A stretch of DNA of 64,000 nucleotides from Streptomyces alboniger (GCF_008704395.1 NZ_CP023695.1:1178001-1242000), one strand, 5' to 3'. Shown: positions 20,191 through 29,394, numbered from the stretch's first letter. The notes: generated by a model not told the origin, from the sequence alone. Numbers and translations: made by a program.

Positions 20191-21312
20191 GTGACGACGA
20201 CCCCCTTGCCCCCCAGTCTCATCGCCACCCTCCCCGGCCGCTACTACACCGACCCGGAACTCTTCCGGCGGGAACAGGAGCGCGTCTTCGAGGCCCTCTG
20301 GTTCTGCGCGGTCCGCAGCGCCGACCTCGACAAGCCGGGCGCCTTCCGCACGGTCCAGGTCGGCCGGGAGAGCGTCCTGGTCACCCGCTCGCGCACCGGG
20401 GCGCCGCGCGCCTTCCTCAACGTCTGCCGGCACCGCGGCGCCCGCCTGTGCACCGAGGAGTCCGGGCAGGTCCGCCGCGCCCTCCAATGCCCGTACCACG
20501 CCTGGACGTACGACCTCGACGGCAAGCTGATCGCCGCGCCCGACCTGATGAAGATGCCGGACGTCGACCGCTCCGCCTACGGCCTGGTCGAGGTGGCCCT
20601 GCGGGAGTGGCTCGGCTACACCTGGGTGTGTCTGGCGGACGAACCGCCCTCCTTCGAAGAGACCGTCATCGGCGCCGCGGCCGAACGTCTGGGTGACGCG
20701 GCGTCCATCGAGCGCTACGGCACCGAGCGGCTGGCACTCGGCAAACGCGTCACGTACGACGTACGCGCCAACTGGAAGCTGATCGTCGAGAACTTCATGG
20801 AGTGCTACCACTGCGCGACCATTCATCCCGAACTGACCGACGTCCTGCCGGAGTTCGCGGGCGGATTCGCCGCGCAGTACTACGTCGGGCACGGCGCGGC
20901 GTTCGGCGAGGAGGTCGGCGGCTTCACGGTCGACGGCAGCGCGGGCTTCGGCCGCCTCCCCGAGGTCGGGGACCACCAGGACCGCCGCTATTACGCGGTC
21001 ACCGTGAAACCGACCGTGTTCCTCAACCTCGTCCCCGACCACGTGATCCTGCACCGCATGTTCCCGCTGGCCGAGGACCGCACGGTCGTCGAGTGCGACT
21101 GGCTGTACGCACCCGACGTCGTCGCGTCCGGCGCCGACCTGTCGAAGTCCGTGGAGCTCTTCCACCGGGTCAACGCCCAGGACTTCGCGGCCTGCGAGCG
21201 CACCCAGCCCGCGATGGCGTCACGTGCCTACCGCGAGGGCGGGGTGCTGGTGCCGACCGAGCACCACATCGGGATCTTCCACGAGTGGCTGAGGAGACAA
21301 CTCGATTCGTAG
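20191..21312 (+). CDS. Rieske oxygenase, glycine betaine/choline monooxygenase type
   Basis: A 373-residue Rieske non-haem iron oxygenase alpha subunit. The Rieske cluster uses C79-x-H81 and C100-x2-H103; the catalytic iron site is in ENFMECYHCATIHPEL with H207 and H212. This motif is typical of GbcA (glycine betaine demethylase) and choline monooxygenase relatives. With the downstream-step enzymes upstream in the operon, conversion of glycine betaine to dimethylglycine plus formaldehyde is the best fit; stachydrine or another quaternary amine is possible. No GbcB-type reductase is adjacent; the ferredoxin and reductase at 12512-14091 could supply electrons. GTG 20191 has GAGGAG upstream. Confidence 0.85.
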   Translation: MTTTPLPPSLIATLPGRYYTDPELFRREQERVFEALWFCAVRSADLDKPGAFRTVQVGRESVLVTRSRTGAPRAFLNVCRHRGARLCTEESGQVRRALQCPYHAWTYDLDGKLIAAPDLMKMPDVDRSAYGLVEVALREWLGYTWVCLADEPPSFEETVIGAAAERLGDAASIERYGTERLALGKRVTYDVRANWKLIVENFMECYHCATIHPELTDVLPEFAGGFAAQYYVGHGAAFGEEVGGFTVDGSAGFGRLPEVGDHQDRRYYAVTVKPTVFLNLVPDHVILHRMFPLAEDRTVVECDWLYAPDVVASGADLSKSVELFHRVNAQDFAACERTQPAMASRAYREGGVLVPTEHHIGIFHEWLRRQLDS

Positions 21313-21321
21313 CAACGCCCC

Positions 21322-24300
21322 TTACGCCGTGGCGGCCGGGCGCTTGTACATCCGCGTCGCCGTGATCTCCCCGTGCACCGTCTCGCCGTCGGGGTCGTCG
21401 GGGTCGCGCTGCGGCAGGCCAGGGCGCAGGTGCTCCTCGACGCTGATGTACTTCAGGCCCGCTCGCAGGTCCGCGTCATTGCGCAAGCGGATGACCAGCG
21501 GGAACTCCGCGAGCGCCGTGGTGTCGAACAGGCCGGTCGTGTAGAGCAGCTGCACACCGAGCGCGTCGGAGACGGCCCGCTGGAGCTCCAGGAGGTACGT
21601 GGCGTTGGCGCGGCCGATGGGGTTGTCGAGGAAGAGCGTGCCCGCGTGGCGGTGCTTGTCGCGGCCCCGGTCGTTGCTGCGCAGGGCGGCCATCGTGCAG
21701 TACAGGGCGATGGCCGCGGTGAGCAGCTGGCCGCCGGAGAAGACGTCGCCCATCTGTCCGACGGGCACCCGCTCGGCGCGCAGCACGGCGTCCGGCTTCA
21801 GGATCTCGACGGCGACACCGCGCGGCTCCAGGGCGGCCTGGACACCGCGCAGCAGCAGGGACATGCCGTCGCGCCGCATGTCCGAGTTCTTCTTCACGGC
21901 CGCGCGCGTGGCCTCGTCGATGACCTCGCCGAGGCGCTCGACGAGGGTGGCCTGGTCGGGCTCCTCGAAGCGGACCCGCAGGAACTCCTGGCCCGACCAC
22001 TCCCCGAGCCCCTCGGGCAGGCGGGACAGCCGCTGGGCGGACCTGAGCGTCGCGAGGGCGGACTCGACCAGGCCGCGCAGGCGGTCGACGATGCTGTCGC
22101 GGTTGCGCTCCAGCTGCTCCAGCTCGTCGGTCAGCACCCGCAGCCGGGGCGCGAAGGCGTCGGCCCACTTCTTGGCGTGCTCGGGCAGCGCGGAGGCGGG
22201 CAGCTCGCGGATCTGCTGGCGAGCGGGGGTGCGGACCTGCTCGTACCGCGTGGAGTTCGCGTGGCGTACGAGGATGTCGCTCGCCTCGCGGACGGCGGAC
22301 TCCGCCGTCGACAGGTCGGCGGCGCAGCCCCGCAGCGAACGCCGGGTCTCGGCGGCTGCCTGGCGGGCCTCTTCGAGGGTTCCGGGATAGGCCTCGGGGT
22401 CCTCCTCGGGCTCCTCGTGGTGTTCGCGCAGGAGGTCCCGCAGGAGGGCGGCCGTCTCGTCGAAGCCGCCCGCGGCGTCCTCCGTGGCGCGGTGGGCCTG
22501 GAGCAGCGCGGCGTGGGCCTCCTTGGCACGGCCCAGCGCCTCGGTGTGCGCGGCCAGTTCGCCGGTGGCGGTGCGCAGCAGCGCCTGGGCCTGCTCGGCG
22601 TCGGCGGGCACCAGCTCGTCGGGCAGCTCGGTGTGTGCCTCACCGTCCTCGGGGGCGTGCCGCTCGGCCTCGCCACGCAGCCGGCCCAGCTGCTCGCTCG
22701 CGGCGGCGGCGCGGGCCTCGATGAGCTGGACCTGCGCCTCCGCGCGTGCGGCGGCGGCCTGGCGGGAGGGGCCGTCGGAACCGTCGGTGCCTTCGAGGAG
22801 CAGGGCCGCGCGGGTACGGACCTTGTTGCTGAGGCGGTCGAGCTCGGCGAGGGCGGCGCTCTCGTCGCTCTCCGCGCGGGCCTGTTCGGCCCGCAGGTCG
22901 GCGCCGACGCCCACCTTCTCGTAGAGCTGCGATGCCGCGCGGTAGGCCTCGCGGAGGGCGGGCAGCGACGTCTTGGGAGGCTCCGCGTCCTGCGGTACGT
23001 CCTCGGGGGCGCCGGCGATCTCGGCGCGCTCGGCGCGCAGCGCGCGGGCGGTGCGGCGGGCGTCGTCGGCGGCGCGCTGGGCGGCGCGGCGGTCCTCGTC
23101 GGCAGCACGGGCGCGGTCCAGGCAGGTCTGGGCACGGGCCTCGTACTCGACGGCGTCGTCGGCCAGTTCGCGCAGCTTGGCCTGCCAGCCGGCCCGCTCA
23201 CGGAGCCGGAAGGCGAGGCCCGCGAGGGCGTCGGCGGCACGGCGGGCGCGCTGCGCGGCCTCTTGGCGCTCGTCCCGCACGCGTGCCGCCTCCGCGGCGG
23301 CCTCGTCGGCCTCGGCGCGCGCGGTGCGGGCCTCGGCCAGCTCCGCTTCGGCTTCCTCGGCGAAGGCGCGGGCCTCCCGCGCGGCGGTGGCGAGTTCGGC
23401 GAGGCGCCCGCTCGGGCAGCCGGTCCGCCAGGAGGCGAGACGCGCGGCCAGCTCGCGGTCCTTGGCGAGCCGGACGGCGAGCGCGCGGATCTCCTCGTCC
23501 CGCTGGGCGGCCCGCGCGCGCAGCGCCTGCCGCTCCTCGTCGGCGGCGTGCTCGTCGTGCATGGCCGGGTTCGGCGGTACGAGAAACACGCCGCTGTCCG
23601 TGGCCTGCTCGCCCGGTGTGGGGGCGAGGAGGGCGGCGGCGGTGCCTACGGCGACGGCCGAGCGGGGCAGCAGGGCGGCGTCCGCGAGGGCTTCGCGGGC
23701 GCGGGCGTGGGTGTCGGGGTCGGTGATGACCACGCCGTCGACCAGCTCGGGCCTGGCGGCGAGCACGCGCGCGTGGTCGGCGGGGTCGACGGCCTGGGCG
23801 AGGTAGCGCCAGCCGGGCAGGGCGGGGATGCCGTGCTCGCCGAGGAACTCGACGGTGGCGAGGACGTCCGGGCCGGGCGGCAGCAGTCCGCCGTCACCCA
23901 GTGCCCCGAGGATGCGGGAGTCGTCGGCGGCCGCGGTGCGCAGGTCGAAGAGCTGCCGCTCGGCGGAGGCGACGCCCTCGTCGAGCAGTGCCCGCAGGTC
24001 GTCGGCCGAGCGGTCCAACGCCTCTACGGAGAGGGTGTTCTCCGTGAGGGCCTCGGCTCCCTGGCGGGGCTGTGGCACGCCGCTGCCGCCGTTCTTGGCG
24101 GGCAGGCTGAGGAGTTCGGCGAGCCGCTCGTCCCCGGCGATGGACTCGGCGGCGCGGCGCTCCGCGTCGTGGGCGGCCTCGGCGGCGGTCGCGGCGTCCG
24201 AGGCGCGGGCGGCGGTCAGCTCGGCACGGGCCTCGGCGGCGGCCGTCTCCTTGGCGTGGTCCGCGGCCCGGCGGGCGGCCTCGCGCGCGGTGTCCCACGC

Positions 24301-25941
24301 GGCGACGGTGGTCTTCTCGGCGTCACTCGCGGCGAGGGCGGCACGGGCGGGGTCGGCGTCGGGGGCGGTGTCGTCGAGCCAGCCCGCGCGGACGGCCTCC
24401 GCGGTCTCCTGCTCGACCTCGGTGAGGCGCTGCTTCAGGTGCCCCGCCTCGCTGCGGGCCCGCTGGGCCTCGGTGGCGGCGGCGGTGGCGTCGCGGTGCG
24501 CGGTCTCGCCGGTCTCCTGGAGGGCGGCGGAGCGCTCCTCCTCTTCGTTGGCGAGGTTCTCGGCGCCTTCGGCGGCCGTGTGCAGGGCGCGGACGAGGTC
24601 GGACGCGGCCTGCGCGCGGGCGGCGAGCGCGGGCGCGGCGTCGCGCTCGGCCTCGCGGATCGCGGCGGCCACGCGCGCGGAGCGGTCGGCTGCCGCGCGG
24701 TGGCGCAGCACGGCCTCGGCGGCCTGCCAGGCGGCGTGCAGCGTACGGGCGTCGGCAAGCTCGCGGCGCTGGGCCGCGGCGGCCTTCTCGGCGACGGTGA
24801 GCGCCAAGGAGGCGTGGCGGTAGGCCAGTTCGGCGGAGATCAGGGCGCTCTTGCCGCGGGCCTGCTCGGCCTGGGTGACGGTGTGGGCTGCGGCGGTGAC
24901 CTGCTCGGCCAGCGTGGCGGCGCGGCCCCGCTCCTCTACGGCGCGCGCGGAGAGGCGGCGGGCCAGGGTGCGGGTCCTGCGCTCGGCGGCCGCGTGGACG
25001 TCACGCGCGCGTGAGCGGGTCTCGGCGGCGTCGACGATGCGTCCGAGCAGGTCGACGGAGCCCGCGGTGAAGTCCCGCTCGGCCATCAGCTCGGACCGTC
25101 GGCCCAGCTTGTTGCCGAAGCCGTGGACGAGGTCGGCGAGGCCGTCCGTGTCGCGCGTGTCGGTGACGGCGCGCAGCAGCAGGTCGGTGAAGTCGGAGTC
25201 CTTCTTGACGGCGAAGAGGCCGGCGGCCTCGCCCTCGTCGGCGTTCATCTCCCGCTGGTAGCGGAAGAGTTCGGGGTCGAGGCCGAGGTCGCCGAGGTGT
25301 TCGTTCCAGCGGTCGTGGATCTCTTCCCAGTGCACTTCGAGGTGGGGGTACGCCTTGCCGGCCTCGGTCAGTGCGTCGCGGAAGCCCTTCATGGTGCGCC
25401 GCCGGCCCTGCGCGCCCGAGGCGCCCTCCGCGGGGGGGCGTACGGCGGTGGACTCGGCGACCGGCAGCGAGTCCAGGCTCATGCCGGGTCCGGGCCGGAA
25501 GGAGTACCAGGCCTCGGCGAACTTCCGCGGGTCGTTCGAGACCTGCCGCCCCCGCCACTCGCTGACCTTGCCGGCGACCACGCACTCGCCGGTGAGGGTG
25601 TGCTGCCACTCCAGGGCGACGTGCCCGCAGTCGTCGGCGAGCAGGAACTTGCGCAGCACGCCGGAGCTGGCGCCGCCGAGGGTGTTCCGGTGGCCCGGCA
25701 GCATCACCGAGAAGATCAGCTTGAGCAGGACGGACTTGCCGCCGCCGTTCTCCAGGAAGAGCACGCCCGCGGGGGCGGGGCGGCGCGGCGGTCCTGTCGG
25801 CTCGTCCTCGAAGAACTCCGCCTGGGTGGGCGCGGGGTCGGGCACCTCGGCGCCCACGCCGCGCAGGTCGAGCACGGTGTCGGCGTAGCGCGCACCGGCC
25901 GGACCGATGGAGTAGAGGCGGATCCGGGACAGCTCGTACAT
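21322..25941 (-). CDS. Large SMC-like ATPase (MukB/JetC/SbcC-like)
   Basis: A 1,539-residue SMC-type ATPase. The Walker A motif LENGGGKSVLL lies near residue 64. A very long Ala/Glu/Arg-rich coiled-coil region runs from about 300 to 1,330 with a hinge-like insert near 650-770. The C-terminal head has the ABC signature FSGGQ near 1,400 and Walker B TLFLDNP near 1,434. The extra-long hinge and N-terminal head resemble MukB/MksB and Wadjet JetC rather than chromosomal Smc (about 1,190 aa). It is the third gene of an operon with kleisin- and KITE-like partners. The family can act in chromosome organisation or in cleaving foreign plasmids; no nuclease subunit is visible here. Confidence 0.85.
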   Translation of the reverse strand: MYELSRIRLYSIGPAGARYADTVLDLRGVGAEVPDPAPTQAEFFEDEPTGPPRRPAPAGVLFLENGGGKSVLLKLIFSVMLPGHRNTLGGASSGVLRKFLLADDCGHVALEWQHTLTGECVVAGKVSEWRGRQVSNDPRKFAEAWYSFRPGPGMSLDSLPVAESTAVRPPAEGASGAQGRRRTMKGFRDALTEAGKAYPHLEVHWEEIHDRWNEHLGDLGLDPELFRYQREMNADEGEAAGLFAVKKDSDFTDLLLRAVTDTRDTDGLADLVHGFGNKLGRRSELMAERDFTAGSVDLLGRIVDAAETRSRARDVHAAAERRTRTLARRLSARAVEERGRAATLAEQVTAAAHTVTQAEQARGKSALISAELAYRHASLALTVAEKAAAAQRRELADARTLHAAWQAAEAVLRHRAAADRSARVAAAIREAERDAAPALAARAQAASDLVRALHTAAEGAENLANEEEERSAALQETGETAHRDATAAATEAQRARSEAGHLKQRLTEVEQETAEAVRAGWLDDTAPDADPARAALAASDAEKTTVAAWDTAREAARRAADHAKETAAAEARAELTAARASDAATAAEAAHDAERRAAESIAGDERLAELLSLPAKNGGSGVPQPRQGAEALTENTLSVEALDRSADDLRALLDEGVASAERQLFDLRTAAADDSRILGALGDGGLLPPGPDVLATVEFLGEHGIPALPGWRYLAQAVDPADHARVLAARPELVDGVVITDPDTHARAREALADAALLPRSAVAVGTAAALLAPTPGEQATDSGVFLVPPNPAMHDEHAADEERQALRARAAQRDEEIRALAVRLAKDRELAARLASWRTGCPSGRLAELATAAREARAFAEEAEAELAEARTARAEADEAAAEAARVRDERQEAAQRARRAADALAGLAFRLRERAGWQAKLRELADDAVEYEARAQTCLDRARAADEDRRAAQRAADDARRTARALRAERAEIAGAPEDVPQDAEPPKTSLPALREAYRAASQLYEKVGVGADLRAEQARAESDESAALAELDRLSNKVRTRAALLLEGTDGSDGPSRQAAAARAEAQVQLIEARAAAASEQLGRLRGEAERHAPEDGEAHTELPDELVPADAEQAQALLRTATGELAAHTEALGRAKEAHAALLQAHRATEDAAGGFDETAALLRDLLREHHEEPEEDPEAYPGTLEEARQAAAETRRSLRGCAADLSTAESAVREASDILVRHANSTRYEQVRTPARQQIRELPASALPEHAKKWADAFAPRLRVLTDELEQLERNRDSIVDRLRGLVESALATLRSAQRLSRLPEGLGEWSGQEFLRVRFEEPDQATLVERLGEVIDEATRAAVKKNSDMRRDGMSLLLRGVQAALEPRGVAVEILKPDAVLRAERVPVGQMGDVFSGGQLLTAAIALYCTMAALRSNDRGRDKHRHAGTLFLDNPIGRANATYLLELQRAVSDALGVQLLYTTGLFDTTALAEFPLVIRLRNDADLRAGLKYISVEEHLRPGLPQRDPDDPDGETVHGEITATRMYKRPAATA

Positions 25942-26007
25942 GGCGGCGGACTCTCGTCGTAAGTCGTGGGGAACGGCGGGGAGGTGGGGGGGGCGGGGTC
26001 TGCGGAG

Positions 26008-26901
26008 TCAGGAGTGGAAGGGCAGCCCCGCGTCGGCGGCCAGCTCCAGGTCGTCGGTGTCTTCGGGGGGCAGCAGCGTCGCCGAGCCGTCCGTGACCGG
26101 GACGACGCCGAGTTCGAGGAGTTCGGCCATGGCCGCGCTGCCCGCCATGTCGCGGACCTGGAGCTGGTAGCGCGCGGTGGTGCGGTACGTGCCTCCGGAG
26201 TCGTCGCCCGTGCGCTGGAGGAAACCGGAGTCGGTGAGGAAGGCGACGGCCTTGCCGACGATGCCGGTGGTCGAACCGGCGAGGCGGCGGGCGTCCTTGG
26301 TGGCTCCGGTCGAGCTGCGCCGCGCCCAGATCCGCCAGGCGGCCTCCAGGCCGGGGGCGTCGGTGGCCGGGTCGGTGTTCTCGCCCTGTTCCTCGGCGCG
26401 CTCCTCCAGGCGGTGGCAGGCCTGGCGCACGAAGGCGTCGACGCCGTTGACCGTGACGCGGCCGATGTATCCGTCGTCGGCGAGGTCCTCGGGGCGCGGG
26501 AAGGCCATGGCGGCGACGGCGAGGTGGGCGAGGCCGTGCAGGAAGCGGTCGGTGGAGTCGGTCGCGGCGCGGCGGGCGTAGTCGCCCATGCGGACGGCGA
26601 AGACGGAGTCCTCGGCGGCGGTCACGGCCATGCCCGCGCGCGGGGACACCTCCAGGACGACGAGTCCGAGTCCGGTGGCGACGGCGTCGGCGAGCCGCGC
26701 GAAGGGCGGGTCCTCGCGGTAGCGGCGGAGCAGTTCGCCGTACTCCTGGTCGCGGGCGGGCTGGAGCTTGGGCTGGAGGCCGAAGGAGACGAGCCGAGCG
26801 GCGTCGGCGGCGTCCGCCGGGGTGACGGGTGCGGGGGCGGCGGGCGCCGTGACGGGGTCCGGCTCGCCCCACGCGGCGTGCTCTGCGGGGTGGTCGGTCA
26901 C
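26008..26901 (-). CDS. KITE/MukE-like subunit of SMC system
   Basis: A 297-residue protein not assigned to a named family with certainty. After a Pro/Ala-rich start (1-35) it is mixed alpha/beta with a winged-helix-like C-terminal half (STTGIVGKAVAFLTDSGFLQR, then TYRTTARYQLQVRDMA). Size and place between a kleisin-like gene and a large SMC gene match MukE/MksE/JetB. Start GTG 26901 has AAGGAG 8 bases upstream and overlaps the stop of a 51-residue ORF as GTGA. The SMC gene starts 66 bases downstream. Confidence 0.7.
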   Translation of the reverse strand: MTDHPAEHAAWGEPDPVTAPAAPAPVTPADAADAARLVSFGLQPKLQPARDQEYGELLRRYREDPPFARLADAVATGLGLVVLEVSPRAGMAVTAAEDSVFAVRMGDYARRAATDSTDRFLHGLAHLAVAAMAFPRPEDLADDGYIGRVTVNGVDAFVRQACHRLEERAEEQGENTDPATDAPGLEAAWRIWARRSSTGATKDARRLAGSTTGIVGKAVAFLTDSGFLQRTGDDSGGTYRTTARYQLQVRDMAGSAAMAELLELGVVPVTDGSATLLPPEDTDDLELAADAGLPFHS

Positions 26902-27053
26902 GGCGTGTGCTCCTTGCGGCGGTGAATCGGTCGTACGGCTCCGGGGGTGCCCGGCGGCGTGGCGTGCGGTCTCGTCGTGGCGTGCGGTCTCGCTGTGATG
27001 TGCGGTCTCGTCGTGATGTGCCGGCGCGTCGCGGCGTGCTGTCCCGTGGCCAT
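26898..27053 (-). CDS. Coupled 51-residue repeat ORF in SMC operon
   Basis: A small ORF joining two SMC-complex genes. Its ATG overlaps the stop of the upstream gene as TGATG (27055-27051), with AAGGAGG 7 bases before the ATG; its TGA overlaps the next start as GTGA. The product is basic and His/Thr/Pro-rich, with hexapeptide repeats TTRPHI, TARPHA, TTRPHA from an 18-bp tandem repeat. No known family. It may be a real microprotein, or an upstream ORF whose translation carries ribosomes to the KITE gene. Confidence 0.5.
   Translation of the reverse strand: MATGQHAATRRHITTRPHITARPHATTRPHATPPGTPGAVRPIHRRKEHTP
26959..27048. repeat. Five tandem 18-bp units in SMC operon
   Basis: Units start at 26959, 26977, 26995 and 27013, with a degenerate fifth at 27031; consensus GTGRYGTGCGGTCTCGTC. 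They fill most of the 151 bases between the kleisin-like and KITE-like genes and keep the small ORF open because 18 is a multiple of 3. Copy number may vary between strains. Confidence 0.8.
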
Positions 27054-28579
27054 CAGGCGGCCTCCTTGCGGTCGGCGGCCATGCCGACCGCGTCCAGGAG
27101 GGCGGTGCCGACGATGAGGTCGGCGCCGCCGAACTCCTCGTCGTCCAGCTCGGTGCCGTCGTCCACGGCGAAGAGGAGCTTCTCCTCGCCCTGGCGGTAA
27201 GCGGTGCCGACCGGCGGGCTGGCCGCGTGGACGGCCAGCAGGATGACCAGGTACGGCAGTTCGCGGTCCCGCAGGCGGGCCTCGGCGAGCAGTCCCGAGA
27301 GGCGGCGCGGCGCGTCGGCGGGCAGGTCGAGCAGTTCCATCGCGCTCGCGAGCTGTTCCTCGCTGAAGCGGCTGTCGTCCGGGGTGGCGATCAGGTCCGG
27401 CTCGGGCATCTCCGCGCCGAGGTGCTCTCGCTCCATGGGAGGGGTGAGCAGTATGTCGACGAGGTCGCCGACCCGTACGGACACGGGGGTGCGCAGGCCG
27501 GTTCCCCGCGCGAAGAAGGCGTCCGTGACGCGGATCGCCTGCTCGGCGGGGAGCGGCAGGACCGGCGCGACGAGCTGGCCGTAGAGGTCGAGTCCCGCGC
27601 GCGCGGTGGGCGTCGCGAAGGCCTGCCTGTCCTGCTCGGCGCGGAACAGCGGGCCCGCTTCGAGGAGGCGGGACTGGAGCTGGGTGTGGCGGCGGATGCA
27701 GTCCTTGACGATGTCGACCAGCTCGGCGGCGCGGCGCTTCTGCTCGGGGTCCTCGGACTCGTCGCGGGCCTTGCGGATGTTGGTCAGGATGGCGTTCTCG
27801 TGGCGGTAGCGGTCGGCGACGTGGTCGAGCGCCTCCGCGATCATGTCGGGGACGGCTTGGAGCCAGTCCACCGCGCGGACGTTGCGCCGGGTCGCGTCGA
27901 GGGCTTTGCGCAGCGTTTCCGAGTACTGCACGGTCCGGTAGCGGGCCTGCTCGGCGGCGAGCTGGGCGTCGGCGAGCCTGCCGCGGCTGATCAGCACCTC
28001 CAGCTTCACCTCGGCGGCGATCTGGGCGCTGGTGACGTCGGTGTCGAGGGCGCCCACCAGGACGTTCACGGCCTCGTCGGTCGTGCGCAGGTAGACGCTG
28101 CCGCCGTACCCGGAGACCTCTTCGAGGAGCTTGAAGTCGTAGTCCCTGCGGACGTACGTCCCGTCGGGCGCGAAGGTGCCGTACACCGCGCGGAACCCGC
28201 GGTCGACGCTGCCGACGTTGATCAGGTTCTCCAGGACCCAGCGGGCGACGCGCTCGTGCTCGGCGGCGGGCCGGGCCGGGGCCTGCGCGGCGACGCGCGG
28301 GAGCAGCCTGGCGACGATCTGCTCGTGGTCGGCGCCGGTGTCGAAGTCCATGTTGAGCGTGACGAGGTCGATGGCGGACAGGGCCACCTCGGCCATCGCG
28401 TACACCGAGTACTCGCCCGCGAGGTTGGCCTTGCGCACGTCGAGGTCGTGCAGCGGGGCCGTGCAGGCCAGGGCGCGCAGGCGGCGCGCCAGGCCCTCGT
28501 CGGCGGCCGGGCCCAGAGCGGGCCTCGGCCCCGCGCTGAGCTGGGGCGGAGCGGTGTCCGTGGTGGCAGGCGAAGTCAC
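27053..28579 (-). CDS. Kleisin/MukF-like subunit of SMC system
   Basis: A 508-residue mostly helical protein with no family I can name securely. It has an N-terminal globular part, a central long-helix region (about 190-330) and an acidic C-terminus (VDDGTELDDEEFGGADL). Size and its position as first gene of a three-subunit operon ending in an SMC ATPase suggest the MukF/MksF/JetA role of bridging SMC heads. GTG 28579 is chosen since earlier frames run into the GntR gene. No Shine-Dalgarno site is seen; TAGTCT 8-13 bases upstream looks like a -10 box, so a leaderless transcript is likely. Confidence 0.65.
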   Translation of the reverse strand: MTSPATTDTAPPQLSAGPRPALGPAADEGLARRLRALACTAPLHDLDVRKANLAGEYSVYAMAEVALSAIDLVTLNMDFDTGADHEQIVARLLPRVAAQAPARPAAEHERVARWVLENLINVGSVDRGFRAVYGTFAPDGTYVRRDYDFKLLEEVSGYGGSVYLRTTDEAVNVLVGALDTDVTSAQIAAEVKLEVLISRGRLADAQLAAEQARYRTVQYSETLRKALDATRRNVRAVDWLQAVPDMIAEALDHVADRYRHENAILTNIRKARDESEDPEQKRRAAELVDIVKDCIRRHTQLQSRLLEAGPLFRAEQDRQAFATPTARAGLDLYGQLVAPVLPLPAEQAIRVTDAFFARGTGLRTPVSVRVGDLVDILLTPPMEREHLGAEMPEPDLIATPDDSRFSEEQLASAMELLDLPADAPRRLSGLLAEARLRDRELPYLVILLAVHAASPPVGTAYRQGEEKLLFAVDDGTELDDEEFGGADLIVGTALLDAVGMAADRKEAA

Positions 28580-28586
28580 GGTGCAC

Positions 28587-28592
28587 AGACTA
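28587..28592 (-). promoter_or_regulatory. Putative -10 box of leaderless SMC operon
   Basis: TAGTCT on the minus strand fits the Streptomyces TAnnnT -10 pattern and lies 7 bases from the GTG start at 28579. That would place transcription start at or next to the start codon. No clear -35 box is seen. Confidence 0.35.
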
Positions 28593-28683
28593 GGTCCTCG
28601 GTCTGACAACGGTCGAAACGGCGCAGAAGCGACCGGCCCGGCCGGGACGGGGACTGGCCCGCGCCTGTGCGGCAGCGGCCGGC

Positions 28684-29394
28684 TCAGCCGTCCGCGCCCA
28701 CGCGTCGCCGGTACACCTCGACCAGGTTGGCGAGGGAGTCCTCCAGGTAGGCGGCGAGGAGGCGTTCGGCCTGGGCGGCGCGGCCCTCGCGCAGGGTGTC
28801 CAGGATCCGCTGGTTGCGTTCGAGGTACGGCTCGTGGAGGCGGCGCGGGTCGGCCACGATGTGGAAGGCCAGGCGCAGTTCGGCGAAGACGCTGCGCATC
28901 AGCTCGTCGGTGCGGGCGCTGCCGGCGAGGGCGACGAGTTCCCGGTGGAAGTGGATGTTGGCGGTGGAGACGCCTTTCCAGTCCTTCCCGGCGGCGGCCC
29001 GCACGCCGTCCTCGACGGCGCCCGCCACCGCGTCGAGGGCGAACGGCGGCTCGTCGAGTGCGAGGCCGCGCACGACGGCGCACTCCACGAGGCGGCGCGT
29101 GCGGTAGATGTCCTCGACGTCCTCGACCGTGAGGACCCGCACGAAGACGCCGCGGTTGAGCTGGTGGACGAGGAGCCGCTCGTGCGTGAGCAGCCGGAAG
29201 GCCTCCCGGAGCGTGTTGCGTGAGACCCCGAGCGCCCCGCCGATGCTGTCCTCGGACAGGCGTGTGCCGGGCGGGAAGTAGCCCTCGGCGATGCGGCTCC
29301 TGAGGATGTCCGAGACCCTCTCCGCCGTACTGGTGCGCCCGAGAAGCACACGGTCGTCGGCCAGTCCGCTCACTTCAGCCATCCCCTCAGCCAT
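28684..29394 (-). CDS. GntR/FCD-family transcriptional regulator
   Basis: A 236-residue FadR-subfamily regulator. An N-terminal winged HTH (RVSDILRSRIAEGYFPPGTRLSEDSIGGALGVSRNTLREAFRLL region, residues about 20-80) precedes a helical FCD ligand domain with metal-type histidines (NIHFHRELVAL, FHIVADP). It is divergent from the MFS-DUF1445-PxpABC genes, and a perfect palindrome lies between them, so it probably represses that operon and itself. Start is uncertain: ATG 29394 or ATG 29382, which has GAGGGG directly upstream. Confidence 0.88.
   Translation of the reverse strand: MAEGMAEVSGLADDRVLLGRTSTAERVSDILRSRIAEGYFPPGTRLSEDSIGGALGVSRNTLREAFRLLTHERLLVHQLNRGVFVRVLTVEDVEDIYRTRRLVECAVVRGLALDEPPFALDAVAGAVEDGVRAAAGKDWKGVSTANIHFHRELVALAGSARTDELMRSVFAELRLAFHIVADPRRLHEPYLERNQRILDTLREGRAAQAERLLAAYLEDSLANLVEVYRRRVGADG

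Noticed and set aside
21373..25014. 1,213-residue open frame opposite the SMC gene
   Set aside because: Low-complexity Gly/Val/Leu shadow of the Ala/Glu-rich coiled coil; the minus-strand frame has Walker A, signature and Walker B motifs.
26959..27048. CRISPR-like array
   Set aside because: 18-bp units are contiguous with no spacers, so this is a coding tandem repeat.
21322..28579. Complete Wadjet defence system
   Set aside because: No JetD-type TOPRIM nuclease lies on either side; the neighbours are a demethylation operon and a GntR regulator.
28580..29083. N-terminal extension of the kleisin-like protein
   Set aside because: The extension is Arg/Pro-rich and lies inside the GntR regulator gene in another frame.
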